Notes: generated by a model not told the origin, from the letters alone. DNA of 10,729 bases from Rhodothermales bacterium (GCA_013003255.1 JABDJZ010000341.1:1-10729), one strand, 5' to 3'. Positions 1-8,429 are shown, counted from the first letter of the stretch. Program-made: numbers and translations.

Positions 1-49
1 CGCGACCCAGCCCGTAGGCGGCCAGGCGGCCCGAGGCTAAGTCAGACCG

Positions 50-2503
50 CTACTGCGCGGCGGCCGACGATTCCAGGAACAGATCCCGCTGGCGCGTGAC
101 CTCTCGGCCCGACTTGCGGTCTGTGACCTTCAGGAACAGCGTGTAGAGGCCTTCCGGCTGCGCTTCGGCATCAATGATCAGGTACTGCCCGTCCGAGGTC
201 GATGCCACGGAGACCGGTACCGAGACCGAAACGCCCTTGTCCCCGCCTCCGAAGATGCCGCGGACAAACCGACCAACTCTGTTGCCCTGCTCCTTGGGCT
301 GCAGGGCCGCCTCCACTTCGTAGTCTGCCCGGCCGTCTCCTGAGACATCCAGGTTGTAGACCTCGAAATACACGTAGATGGGGTTGCTCAGTGAGAAGAC
401 GCTCCACGGAGCGGGCGTGATGGACAGTCCGTTCCGGACCACGTCGGAGCCGGCCAGGGGCCTGCCATCGTCTGTCTCTTCCACGCGATAGGCCAGCAGA
501 ATGTCGCTGAGAATCAGCTCGCTGGTATCGAAATCGGGTACCGAAACGCTCCGGCGCTGCACGGCTACGGTCCCGCCCGAGGTTGTCTCGAACTCAACGG
601 ATACATCCACCTGGCCGGCCGGGACGGATACCTCTTCGGAATCGATCCAGAGATTGGCCTCCTCGAACTCTACGATCTGGTCGGTACGCAGGCCGTAGAT
701 GGTCCGGCGACGCTCGGCGAGGATGTCCCGATTCTCGCTGACCACAAACGTGCCCGCGTTGGCCGTGATGTCAATCATGTCCCCCTGGTCACCGAATTCC
801 AGAATCGGGATTCCGTAGTTGACGAAGAGGTCGGTGCGTCCGGTCGAACCCTTGAAGGCCGACACAAGGAACGGCAGTTCAATCTGGCGACCAGGCGCCT
901 CGTACTCGTACCGGTCAGGCGTCTCCCGAATGGTCTCCGCGGCCTTGATGGTGTAGTCGTTCACCCACGGCACGGCGCCCTGGGAGAGGTCCGCTGCCGA
1001 CGGACTGTACATCCGGTATTCGCCGTTTCGGAAGGGATCCTCGAAGACGAACTTGAAGTCGCCGTAGTCCCAGATGTTGAAGGTGTTGGCCTCCTCATCC
1101 AGCGCGAAATCCGTTCCGCGCTGAGCCACCTGTAGTGCCAGCCGAGTCCCGGCCTGGGTAGGATCCGTGGACTGCGTGCCCGTCTGGACCGGAGTGCCGC
1201 GATTGACGCCCGAGGTGGACTTCGGAATGACCACCACGTCTCCCTTGGGCGTGCCGTAGCGAACCAGGATGGCGCCGCGTTCGGTCTCCCAACCGTGCAG
1301 CCCCAGTTCGCTCGAGCCGTACAGCAGGTCGGCATACGTCAACCGGCTGTAGTGCTCCAGTTTCCGCTCATTGTAGGGTGTCAGGTACCTGGGATCCTTA
1401 CTGGTCCAATACCGCGCCGCATAACCGGACGGGTCCTCACGATACCGCTTCTTCTCCTCATCCGGCATCAGAAACTCGATGTCGGTAAAGGCGGCCAACA
1501 TGCCCTGATCCATGCCCTCGAAGGAGCTTTCGAATGCCTTGGCCGCCGCGTCCAGATTGCCGAACCGGTGGTGGGCCAGACCCAGATAGGTCCACAGTTC
1601 AGGATCCTCGGGGAAATAGACATACATCTGCTGGAGCATCTCCAGCGCATCGCTCCATTCTCCCTTCAGCGCATACACCTCCATCAGCCGATCGTATACA
1701 ATCCGGTTGCGGGGGTCGGCATCCAGCGCCTTGTAGAGGTGGAAAATCGCGCGATCATACGCGCGTTGGGCCCGGCGGGAGAAGTCCACGACCGGAATCC
1801 CCTGCGCCTCGAGCGTCTCGATGTCAAACTCGTCCGCCAGAAAGATGGACTGCGGGTTCATGGACGGCAGGGCCGTTGAGAGCGCCTCGCTGGCATCCGG
1901 GAGGACCGGCTCCTGATTGTCCGGGTCGAAGCTGCCGAGGTCTTCAATCTGGTCCCGAAGGGCAGTAGCCATCGGGTCCACGGACTGCCGGGACCGGTAC
2001 TCGTATTCGTTGAATTGCACCGTGGGGTACATCAACGCGTTGCGATACCGCCAGAAGTCACGGATGTAGGCATCGCCGAGTTCGGCGTGTGCGAAGGCGT
2101 TCGTTGAATCCAGCTTCAGGATGGTGCGAGCCAGTTCGCGGCGCCTGGACTCCCGAATCTTGTCGCGGAGGAAGCTCTTGGAATCCACGCTCAGCTGCTG
2201 CATCCGGGCCGTCAAATAGACCACGTTTTCCGGGTCAATCTCCAGGGCGCGATCCAACTCGCGTCCGGCCCGCTTGTCATCCTTGAGCTCGGTTTCGAAA
2301 TACACCCGGGCGAGGAGGAAGTGAGCCTGGGCATTGTTGTCGTCGGCGGCGACCGCCTTTTCAAAGGCCTTGGCGGCTTCCTGGTAGCGTCCCTCGCGAA
2401 AGGCCAGAATGCCCTCGACCATCGGATCCTGGGACGTTTGGGACCAGGCCGACGATGCGGGGGCGCCCACGAACAGCAGAATCAGAAAGAGTATGCGTAC
2501 CAT
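50..2503 (-). CDS. GWxTD domain-containing protein with N-terminal TPR repeats, exported
   Basis: About 817 residues from the ATG at 2503. A signal peptide is visible at residues 1-21 (hydrophobic ILFLILLFVG, then SSAWSQ). TPR-like helical repeats follow at about 28-93 and again at about 243-330, including a typical unit near 305-327 (ELWTYLGLAHHRFGNLDAAA). The GWxTD region begins near 370 with an NER motif (378-380) and carries GWETERGAILVRYGTP at 404-419. The glutamate at 408 replaces the family's aspartate. A beta-rich C-terminal part contains IYVYFEVYNL at 709-718. GWxTD proteins are found in Bacteroidota and relatives and have no settled function. It is the last gene of the envelope cluster and a paralog of the protein at 5763-7889. 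The start is uncertain: the ATG at 2539 and a GTG at 2578 are in frame, and none has a good Shine-Dalgarno. I chose 2503 because it gives the most compact signal peptide. Confidence 0.85.
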   Translation of the reverse strand: MVRILFLILLFVGAPASSAWSQTSQDPMVEGILAFREGRYQEAAKAFEKAVAADDNNAQAHFLLARVYFETELKDDKRAGRELDRALEIDPENVVYLTARMQQLSVDSKSFLRDKIRESRRRELARTILKLDSTNAFAHAELGDAYIRDFWRYRNALMYPTVQFNEYEYRSRQSVDPMATALRDQIEDLGSFDPDNQEPVLPDASEALSTALPSMNPQSIFLADEFDIETLEAQGIPVVDFSRRAQRAYDRAIFHLYKALDADPRNRIVYDRLMEVYALKGEWSDALEMLQQMYVYFPEDPELWTYLGLAHHRFGNLDAAAKAFESSFEGMDQGMLAAFTDIEFLMPDEEKKRYREDPSGYAARYWTSKDPRYLTPYNERKLEHYSRLTYADLLYGSSELGLHGWETERGAILVRYGTPKGDVVVIPKSTSGVNRGTPVQTGTQSTDPTQAGTRLALQVAQRGTDFALDEEANTFNIWDYGDFKFVFEDPFRNGEYRMYSPSAADLSQGAVPWVNDYTIKAAETIRETPDRYEYEAPGRQIELPFLVSAFKGSTGRTDLFVNYGIPILEFGDQGDMIDITANAGTFVVSENRDILAERRRTIYGLRTDQIVEFEEANLWIDSEEVSVPAGQVDVSVEFETTSGGTVAVQRRSVSVPDFDTSELILSDILLAYRVEETDDGRPLAGSDVVRNGLSITPAPWSVFSLSNPIYVYFEVYNLDVSGDGRADYEVEAALQPKEQGNRVGRFVRGIFGGGDKGVSVSVPVSVASTSDGQYLIIDAEAQPEGLYTLFLKVTDRKSGREVTRQRDLFLESSAAAQ

Positions 2504-2636
2504 GGCAGGTGTGCACGTACTGTGCGAAAGAGACTTCATTCGGGTGCAACGCTCAGTCACACGGCTTGATTCTGCCACCGGGTCTACTCGTCGTCGGGTA
2601 GGTCCGAATGGTGTGAATCAGTGCCTCAACCGCACG

Positions 2637-3518
2637 CTACTGGTTGGCGAAGCCGGCGAGTTGCAGAATGTGGGCTGGCGGCAGCGTGGTGGCACTCTCG
2701 AAGTAGCCACCGCCCACGAATCCGAAGCCGTTCTCGACATTGGAAAAGGTCCCCGGCTGCACCAGCAGTTCGGGGTCGTAGGTCCCACCCGGAGGCGTCC
2801 ACTCCGACGTGGTGATAAACGCCTCGACAAGCAGATCGGTGAGGATGATGGGATCGGTGCCCGGCTGTAATCCGGTGACCGAGTAGAGGACACCAATGTC
2901 CCGTGAGAGGTCCACCGTCACGGACCAACGGTCCCCGGCACGAACCACCCTGTCCCCGTAGACGACAGGGATCGTCCAAGTAAAGGGCGCCCGCGTACTC
3001 TCAAACGTGTAGAGGACACTCGGCGAGAGCACTTGCTCGGCCCCGGCAAACTCCACCGGCATGAGGACGTTGCCCAGCACGCCACCGGCATCGCCGATCG
3101 ACAACTGTGCTTTGGCCGGGGTCCTTACCTGGACGGTGCTGAAACGACCTTCCGGTTCCTCGGCGCGGATCTCGTAGGTCATTCCGTGCTCCGGCCGGAA
3201 ATCTGCCTGGAATACGTGCCCAACCGAGCCATCTCCGTACACGATCACCGAATCGCGCAGCACCTCGCTCAGTCCCGGACCCGTCACACGCACCAGCGCA
3301 TCCAGCGGCTCCGGACTGTTGGGCGCCAGGATTTCCTCGATGGGAAACACGCGAATGGCCTGATGGTCCGCACCCGGATTCAGGTATCCGTATAGGGTAA
3401 ACGGCCTTCCGGAGTCGAGGACCGGCGCCACCGCCTCCTCGCAGCCCGTCAGCACCATGACCGCGAGTGCCACGGCCATCAGCGAGTGCATCAGGTTGGG
3501 AATCGACGGCCGCCTCAT
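2637..3518 (-). CDS. DUF4249-like outer-membrane lipoprotein
   Basis: Protein of 293 residues. The N-terminus is a lipoprotein signal: a hydrophobic stretch at about 11-23, then lipobox LTGC with the cysteine at residue 26, so it should be lipid-anchored in the envelope. After the anchor comes a beta-rich region (FTLYGYLNPG at 40-49, then alternating hydrophobic strands with charged turns). This fits DUF4249, a Bacteroidota family usually encoded beside a TonB-dependent receptor. Here the start codon overlaps the receptor's stop codon in an ATGA, so the two are very probably translationally coupled. By analogy with SusD-type lipoproteins it may help the receptor capture its ligand, but that is inference. 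No enzyme motif is seen. The family call rests on general pattern and context. The lipoprotein call is firm. Confidence 0.75.
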   Translation of the reverse strand: MRRPSIPNLMHSLMAVALAVMVLTGCEEAVAPVLDSGRPFTLYGYLNPGADHQAIRVFPIEEILAPNSPEPLDALVRVTGPGLSEVLRDSVIVYGDGSVGHVFQADFRPEHGMTYEIRAEEPEGRFSTVQVRTPAKAQLSIGDAGGVLGNVLMPVEFAGAEQVLSPSVLYTFESTRAPFTWTIPVVYGDRVVRAGDRWSVTVDLSRDIGVLYSVTGLQPGTDPIILTDLLVEAFITTSEWTPPGGTYDPELLVQPGTFSNVENGFGFVGGGYFESATTLPPAHILQLAGFANQ

Positions 3519-5794
3519 TGTCCAAACCCGTATTTGATCCCGAACGTGGGGATGATGGGCAATTGGTTAACCCGGGTCAGGGTGAACGTATCCAGGTAGA
3601 ACAGATTCTCCCGATCGTAGAGGTTGATCACACCCGCCTGGAGCGTCAGCGCGCCACCGGGAGTATCGATGCGCTTCTCTACGCTCAAATCCAACCGATG
3701 ATAGGTCGGCAGCGTGCCGTTGTAGGGGCGCTCGTAGATCACCCGCCTGGTGCCGGATTCCTCGTAGACGTCCACGGGCTCATTCATGAGAACGAATCCG
3801 TCGAAACCGAGCGACCGGCTGTACGGGAGGCCGGAGCCGAACTGCCAACGTGCCGAGATCTCGTACCCGTTGACCCGGTACGCTCCCAGTACGTTGATCT
3901 GGTGGCGACGGTCGTGGGCCGGACGATAGTCGATGGCGCTCTCGCCGTACCAGAGTTCGAGGGATTCCTGCCTGGCCCGGTACTGCACCGCCGAGAGGCC
4001 GTAGGTGAGGGTCGCCAGGAAACGCGTACCGCGCGCTTCCAAACGGATATCCCCGCCCCAGACGCGGCCGTCCGCCTCCTGAAGTCGGGTGGTGAACCGG
4101 GGGAACGCCGTCCATTCCGGTACGAACAGTCCCTCCAGCCGCTTGTGGTAGGCCTCGATGCCGATGTCGATGCGGCCGCGAATGGTCCTTCCGTACCCGC
4201 CGATGATGTGCAGCGCAGACGGCACCCGCGGAAACGGCACCGCGCTCCAGGCGGTGAAGACCCCTGCCGCGTCCCGCTGATCCGTCAGGCCGACCACTTC
4301 CTGGTGGTAGAGACCCACAGCAGCGCTCAGGCGATCAACGCCGCGGTCCCATGCCGCCCGAATTCTGGGCTCTACGAACGCCTTGCTCTTGCTGGGGAAG
4401 TTGTGGACGCGAAGTCCGGCCGAAGCCTCCATCCCATTGTCCAGACGAATGGAAGGCTCCACGTACATCCCCACCTCGGTAAGGAATTCCCGCTGGGCGA
4501 AGACGTTCTGGAAGAGGCCGCCCAATTCCGTGGTGAGTTCCAGGGTTCGTGCGAAGACCCCCCAGCCCACTTCCAGGTCTCCGGCAAAGTGCGTGACGTT
4601 GGCTACGGTATTGACCGCCCCGAGTCGACCGGTCCTGGCCGGATTGTCGGGATCACCGACGGCAGTCTGAAGTCGCGAGTAGGAGACGAGAAACTCAGCC
4701 AGAACAGGAAAGGCCCGCGGCAGCACCAGGTAGCGAAGGCCGTATGCCTGATTGCGCCAACTGGCCACATCAACAGATTCCGAGCCGCGAGGCTGGAACG
4801 CAGTCCCGACTTCGCCCTCGTCAAAGGTCCGGAGCGCCGTCAACGATAGCTGGCTGTTGCTGCTCACAATGGTGTGCAACTTGACAAAGACGTCCCCGAA
4901 ATCGAAAGGCAGCGGCTCACTGACCAGGCGTTCGGCACCCCGATCCATCACACTCCGCCGTACGGACGCCAGGAATGAGACCCGGTCATCGGCCACAGGA
5001 CCTTCCAGGAGCAGGCTGGTCACAAACGGGGCCGCGGAGACCGCGCCCGAATACGCCCGCTTGCTTCCCGAGCGACTCTGGACGTCGATGACGCTGGAGA
5101 TTCGGCCACCATAGGCGCTCCCGTAGCCACCCGCGTACACATCCACGTGGCTGAGGATGTCCGAGGGGAACGCCGAGAAGAAGCCGAGCACGTGGAAGGG
5201 CTGATAGACCCACATCCCGTCCAGAAGGACCAGGTTTTGCCAGGGCTCACCCCCTCGCACGAACAATTGCCCGCCGCGATCACCGACCGTCACCAGACCC
5301 GGAATGGCCGACAGGTAGTTGATCAGGTCCCCGGACACGTCCGGAGACGGCACCACGGCGATGTCCGCCGGTCGAACGCTGATGCGGCCGGCATCCACCT
5401 GCGCCAGGCCCGTCTCCCGGTCTCCCTGCACCAGCACCTCGTCAAGTGCTTCATTGGACAGGGTCAGCCGGTAATTTCTGAGCAGTATTTCCCCCGCCGC
5501 AACTCTGACAGTATCAACGACGGCCTCATACCCGATGAAGGTGACGGTGAGTTGGTACTCCCCAACCGGAAAGCGGGACAGGGCAAAGAAGCCATCCCGA
5601 TCGGTGGCTGACCCCGCGACCAGCGTCGTGTCCTGACGGAGGACCACCGTAGCGCCCTCCAGCGGCTCGCCATCTTCCGCATCCGTGATGAACCCTCGAA
5701 CCACCTGGGCCGAGGCCACCAGCGGTGTCAGCAGGAGCAGGAGCAGCGTGATTATTGGGACCCTAATGGAAGTGTACCCGGGAAGTGGTTTCAA
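3515..5794 (-). CDS. TonB-dependent outer-membrane receptor with carboxypeptidase-regulatory-like N-terminal domain
   Basis: Protein of 759 residues. A signal peptide ends near residue 30 (leucine-rich core, then VASAQ). Residues about 31-112 form a carboxypeptidase-regulatory-like beta-sandwich (GFITDAEDGEPLEGATVVL, then DGFF and GEYQLTVTFIGYE). This domain is common at the front of Bacteroidota receptors. The TonB plug domain covers about 130-240, with LFVRGGEPWQNLVLLDGMWV and AGGYGSAYGGRISSVIDV. The rest is a 22-strand-type outer-membrane barrel. It should import a ligand across the outer membrane using TonB/ExbB/ExbD energy; the substrate is not deducible. It is shorter than most SusC proteins and has a DUF4249-type partner, not SusD. 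The only workable start is a TTG at 5794, inside the upstream gene, giving a 32-base overlap. No ATG or GTG lies before the signal peptide core. Confidence 0.93.
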   Translation of the reverse strand: MKPLPGYTSIRVPIITLLLLLLTPLVASAQVVRGFITDAEDGEPLEGATVVLRQDTTLVAGSATDRDGFFALSRFPVGEYQLTVTFIGYEAVVDTVRVAAGEILLRNYRLTLSNEALDEVLVQGDRETGLAQVDAGRISVRPADIAVVPSPDVSGDLINYLSAIPGLVTVGDRGGQLFVRGGEPWQNLVLLDGMWVYQPFHVLGFFSAFPSDILSHVDVYAGGYGSAYGGRISSVIDVQSRSGSKRAYSGAVSAAPFVTSLLLEGPVADDRVSFLASVRRSVMDRGAERLVSEPLPFDFGDVFVKLHTIVSSNSQLSLTALRTFDEGEVGTAFQPRGSESVDVASWRNQAYGLRYLVLPRAFPVLAEFLVSYSRLQTAVGDPDNPARTGRLGAVNTVANVTHFAGDLEVGWGVFARTLELTTELGGLFQNVFAQREFLTEVGMYVEPSIRLDNGMEASAGLRVHNFPSKSKAFVEPRIRAAWDRGVDRLSAAVGLYHQEVVGLTDQRDAAGVFTAWSAVPFPRVPSALHIIGGYGRTIRGRIDIGIEAYHKRLEGLFVPEWTAFPRFTTRLQEADGRVWGGDIRLEARGTRFLATLTYGLSAVQYRARQESLELWYGESAIDYRPAHDRRHQINVLGAYRVNGYEISARWQFGSGLPYSRSLGFDGFVLMNEPVDVYEESGTRRVIYERPYNGTLPTYHRLDLSVEKRIDTPGGALTLQAGVINLYDRENLFYLDTFTLTRVNQLPIIPTFGIKYGFGQ

Positions 5795-7889
5795 CCGATG
5801 TGCCTGCTACGCGATCAGTCAGCGTGAGGGTTACAAGATACTCCCCGACCCCTCGATCCTGGGAGTCGAGCAAGAGATATTCACTGAGGTCCGGACTCGA
5901 TCCGGAGCCCTCAAAACCGGCCCCGACCGACTCCACGCCGCGTCGAAAGAGGCGCGACAAGCGGGTGCCCGGACGACCGTCGGCTGGCGTGAGCGTGGCC
6001 ACCAGATCATAGGATGTCCGGCCCGATGGATCGGTGGCAAGCCCGTAGGCCTCGAAATAGATGTAGAGCGGCGCGTCCTGGGCAAACCGGCGGTCCCCCG
6101 AAGGCGTGATTTCAAGACCGGCCCGACGCCAGGTCTTGGTGGTACCCGGGCCTCCCGCGTCCTGAATAAGCCGGGCAAGGACCATGGATGACATGGCGAG
6201 ACCCTCTCGCTCGGGCGCCGGCTGAGGGTCGCTGCGGAGGACCAGCGTCCGCGCCGGAGCCTCCAGCGTGGCCGGTGCCACCGCTTCGACCCGAGCCTGG
6301 AACGTCGGACTTCTGCTCAGCGGCACCCGGAGCACCTTGAGGAATTCCTGGCCGGACTCCCAACCCTGCACGTCGCTGGGGCCCGCGGATACGATGCGGT
6401 TACCCCGGTCAAGGACCATCGCACCCGTATCCGCCCCCGAAAGCCCCTCGGGTACAAGCCCTGTTGTGACCAGCAGGAAACCACTGCCATCCCTGAACAC
6501 CGCGGCGTTGAGCGGACCGGTCTCCCAGGTGGGCTCAATCAGGGTAGGGATATCACGGAAGCGCTGGCGGGCCACCAGCACGTAGTCCGCGGCCCGCACC
6601 TCGGAATTGACCCGGTCACCACCCTGGTAGGCCGTCGCGCTAGGCGCATAGAGGGACCACTCGCCCCGACGTCCCAGATCCATGAATCGGAAGTCGAAGG
6701 CCGGATACTGAAACACGGCGAACCGGTCCGTCCCGGCCTGTTCGCTCCCGGGCGTGTGACCGCCGGTCAGTTGGATCTCGGCACTGGGAATCCCATAGCG
6801 GAGCACTACCTGACCGGGATCCGTCTCGGACCCGCGTGCTGCGGTGTACGGGTTGCCGAAACGCACATCGGCATAGACCCAGCGAACTACGTGCTCGGCC
6901 AACCGCTCGTTTATTTCAGTCAGGGCCACCGGGTCCTGCTCTCGCCACCAGACGTCCACGTCGGCCGGGACAGGATGGCCCGGCGGCAGGATTCCGGCGG
7001 GATTCAGGATGTGGCCGCGCTGCTCGGGAGGTGCCAGGTCCAGCGCCATGCCGGCCAGCGTTGCCGCGGCACCCGTACGTCCCTCTCTCTGTGCGGCAAG
7101 GGCGCCGACCAGATACCCATCCGGGTTTTCGGGGAGCATCGCGCGCAGCCGAGCCGCATCGGCCGCGAGTGCCCCCCAGTCATCCGAAGCTATGCGAACA
7201 CCGGCGAGTTGCCTCAGCGCGTAGGGCGCCAGCACCGGCGACTCCATGGCCTTCTGAAGCCTGTCCACTGTATTGCGCATCAGTCGCCCCTCGCGCGGTG
7301 CCGAGTTGACCGTCAGGTCCATCTCTTCCCACATCCAGGCCAGCCTGGCCCCGGGTCCGATGGAATTACGCGAGGGCCGCGTTAGACTCATCAGGCCATC
7401 GGCCGAGAGGTTGCCCGGTGATGAAGCGCGTCGACTCCGTCGCGCCACTTCGCGTGCATCCTGCGTGCCCAGCAGGAGATTCGCTCCGACATCCAACGAA
7501 TCCCTGCGCAGCATAGCGCGGGCACGCGCACGATTTCGGGCTGCTCGGGCCGGCTGAAAGAGGCTGGGGTTTCCGAACTGCGTGGCCCACATCGCCAGTC
7601 CCTGCAGTCCCGGGTCCCATTCGGCAGCCTTGCGAAGAACTGGGCCCGCCTGACGAATCTCACCCTGTTCCACCAACGCCATCCCGAGTGCGGCCCAGGC
7701 CTCTCCCAAGCCAGGGACCGAGGGCTCGAGCGCTTCCAGGCAGGCGCCGGGGTCTGCCTGTTCGAGGCACGTGGAAGCATGCTGTCCAATCGCCGGATGG
7801 GCATGGGACAGAACAATCAGCACCGGGAGGACCCGGGTCAATCTGAGCAGGCGAATCGACAAGAGCGAGGGGGAGATGTAAGTGCGCAA
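5763..7889 (-). CDS. GWxTD-like protein with degenerate motif, exported, paralog of the protein at 50-2503
   Basis: About 708 residues from a TTG start. The N-terminus looks like a signal peptide (basic residues at 13-19, hydrophobic VLPVLIVL at 20-27, possible cleavage near AIGQ at 33-36). One TPR-like unit is visible at about 61-93, and most of the N-terminal half is helical and alanine/arginine-rich. The GWxTD-like core begins at about 321 (LTEINERL) and contains GSETDPGQVVLRYGIPSAEI at 353-372. Serine replaces the tryptophan of the GWxTD motif. Regions at 390-417 (FAVFQYPAFDFRF, then EWSLYAPSA) and 608-632 (LYIYFEAYGL) line up with the 50-2503 protein, so the two are paralogs. It is the first gene of the envelope cluster and overlaps the receptor gene by 32 bases. 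The start is not secure: an ATG at 7899 lies one frame away. Function is unknown. Confidence 0.8.
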   Translation of the reverse strand: MRTYISPSLLSIRLLRLTRVLPVLIVLSHAHPAIGQHASTCLEQADPGACLEALEPSVPGLGEAWAALGMALVEQGEIRQAGPVLRKAAEWDPGLQGLAMWATQFGNPSLFQPARAARNRARARAMLRRDSLDVGANLLLGTQDAREVARRSRRASSPGNLSADGLMSLTRPSRNSIGPGARLAWMWEEMDLTVNSAPREGRLMRNTVDRLQKAMESPVLAPYALRQLAGVRIASDDWGALAADAARLRAMLPENPDGYLVGALAAQREGRTGAAATLAGMALDLAPPEQRGHILNPAGILPPGHPVPADVDVWWREQDPVALTEINERLAEHVVRWVYADVRFGNPYTAARGSETDPGQVVLRYGIPSAEIQLTGGHTPGSEQAGTDRFAVFQYPAFDFRFMDLGRRGEWSLYAPSATAYQGGDRVNSEVRAADYVLVARQRFRDIPTLIEPTWETGPLNAAVFRDGSGFLLVTTGLVPEGLSGADTGAMVLDRGNRIVSAGPSDVQGWESGQEFLKVLRVPLSRSPTFQARVEAVAPATLEAPARTLVLRSDPQPAPEREGLAMSSMVLARLIQDAGGPGTTKTWRRAGLEITPSGDRRFAQDAPLYIYFEAYGLATDPSGRTSYDLVATLTPADGRPGTRLSRLFRRGVESVGAGFEGSGSSPDLSEYLLLDSQDRGVGEYLVTLTLTDRVAGTSVETTSRVHFH

Positions 7890-7922
7890 GGTTGCGCATT
7901 ATCGCCGATTCCGCCCATGATC

Positions 7923-7944
7923 CTGACTCGAGCCGTCAGTTTTT
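7923..7944 (+). terminator. Weak terminator-like hairpin with T5, facing right
   Basis: CTGAC (7923-7927) and GTCAG (7935-7939) form a 5-base stem with a 7-base loop, followed directly by five T on the plus strand. It lies in the 73-base spacer between smpB and the 708-residue GWxTD-like gene. No plus-strand gene leads into it. It could stop antisense transcription or be chance. A separate small stem (7952-7964) overlaps the smpB stop. Confidence 0.25.
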
Positions 7945-7962
7945 CAAGCTGAGCCGCTCCGG

Positions 7963-8427
7963 CTAGTCGCTGTCTCCGCCCTTGCGGATCCTGTCCAGTC
8001 GCCGTTTGGACTCCCGTTCGGCAATGTCGGCGCGCTTGTCGTGGAGCTTTTTCCCCTTTCCGACGCCGATCTCCAGTTTCGCCCGGCCGTTCTTGAAATA
8101 GAGCTTCAGGGGGATCAGGGTATAGCCCTTCTGCTGAGAGGCTTTGGCGAGGCGCTCAATCTCCTTCTTGTGCAGGAGCAGCTTCCTCGGGCGCAGCGGA
8201 TCGTGATTCTGCCGATTGCCGTGTGCGTAGGGAGCGATGTGGCACTGCTGCAGAAACAGCTCCCCACCAACGGCAGCGCAAAAGGCCTCCTGCAGGTTTG
8301 CTTTGCCCGTCCGAAGCGACTTCACCTCCGTACCCGTCAACACGAGGCCGGCTTCCACCCGGTCATCGATGTGGTACTCGAACCGGGCCTTTCGATTGGA
8401 GACTATGGTCTTCGTGCCGTCGCTCAC
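7963..8427 (-). CDS. smpB: SsrA-binding protein SmpB
   Basis: Protein of 154 residues, the usual length. SmpB binds tmRNA and brings it to stalled ribosomes for trans-translation, acting in the cytoplasm. The family signature is clear: an N-terminal NRKARFEYHIDD, then GLVLTGTEVKSLRTGKANLQ, a conserved YAHGNRQNHDPLRPRKLLLH, YTLIPLKLYFKNGRAKLEIG, and a basic tail with GKKLHDKRADIAERESKR. The start is a GTG at 8427, only 2 bases after the stop of the MqnA-like gene, so the two are likely co-transcribed. No Shine-Dalgarno is seen, and coupling to the upstream stop is plausible. No tmRNA gene was found in the window. Confidence 0.97.
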   Translation of the reverse strand: MSDGTKTIVSNRKARFEYHIDDRVEAGLVLTGTEVKSLRTGKANLQEAFCAAVGGELFLQQCHIAPYAHGNRQNHDPLRPRKLLLHKKEIERLAKASQQKGYTLIPLKLYFKNGRAKLEIGVGKGKKLHDKRADIAERESKRRLDRIRKGGDSD

Positions 8428-8429
8428 TG

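Noticed and set aside
1..49. In-frame open stretch right after the stop of the first GWxTD gene (reads RSDLASGRLAAYGLGR)
   Set aside because: It has no ATG, GTG or TTG in any minus-strand frame and is too short to assign. It could be the spacer or part of a gene beyond the edge.
3467..4849. Plus-strand open frame of 460 codons opposite the TonB receptor and lipoprotein
   Set aside because: It lies antisense to two well-supported genes. The product is rich in R, H, P and G with no recognisable domain or signal. Such frames are expected in GC-rich DNA.
5730..5750. Short GCAGGA-type tandem repeat
   Set aside because: It simply encodes the leucine-rich core of the receptor's signal peptide.
2637..5794. 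SusC/SusD-type glycan uptake pair
   Set aside because: The receptor is shorter than typical SusC and the lipoprotein shows no SusD features. DUF4249 fits better, and no glycan enzymes are nearby.
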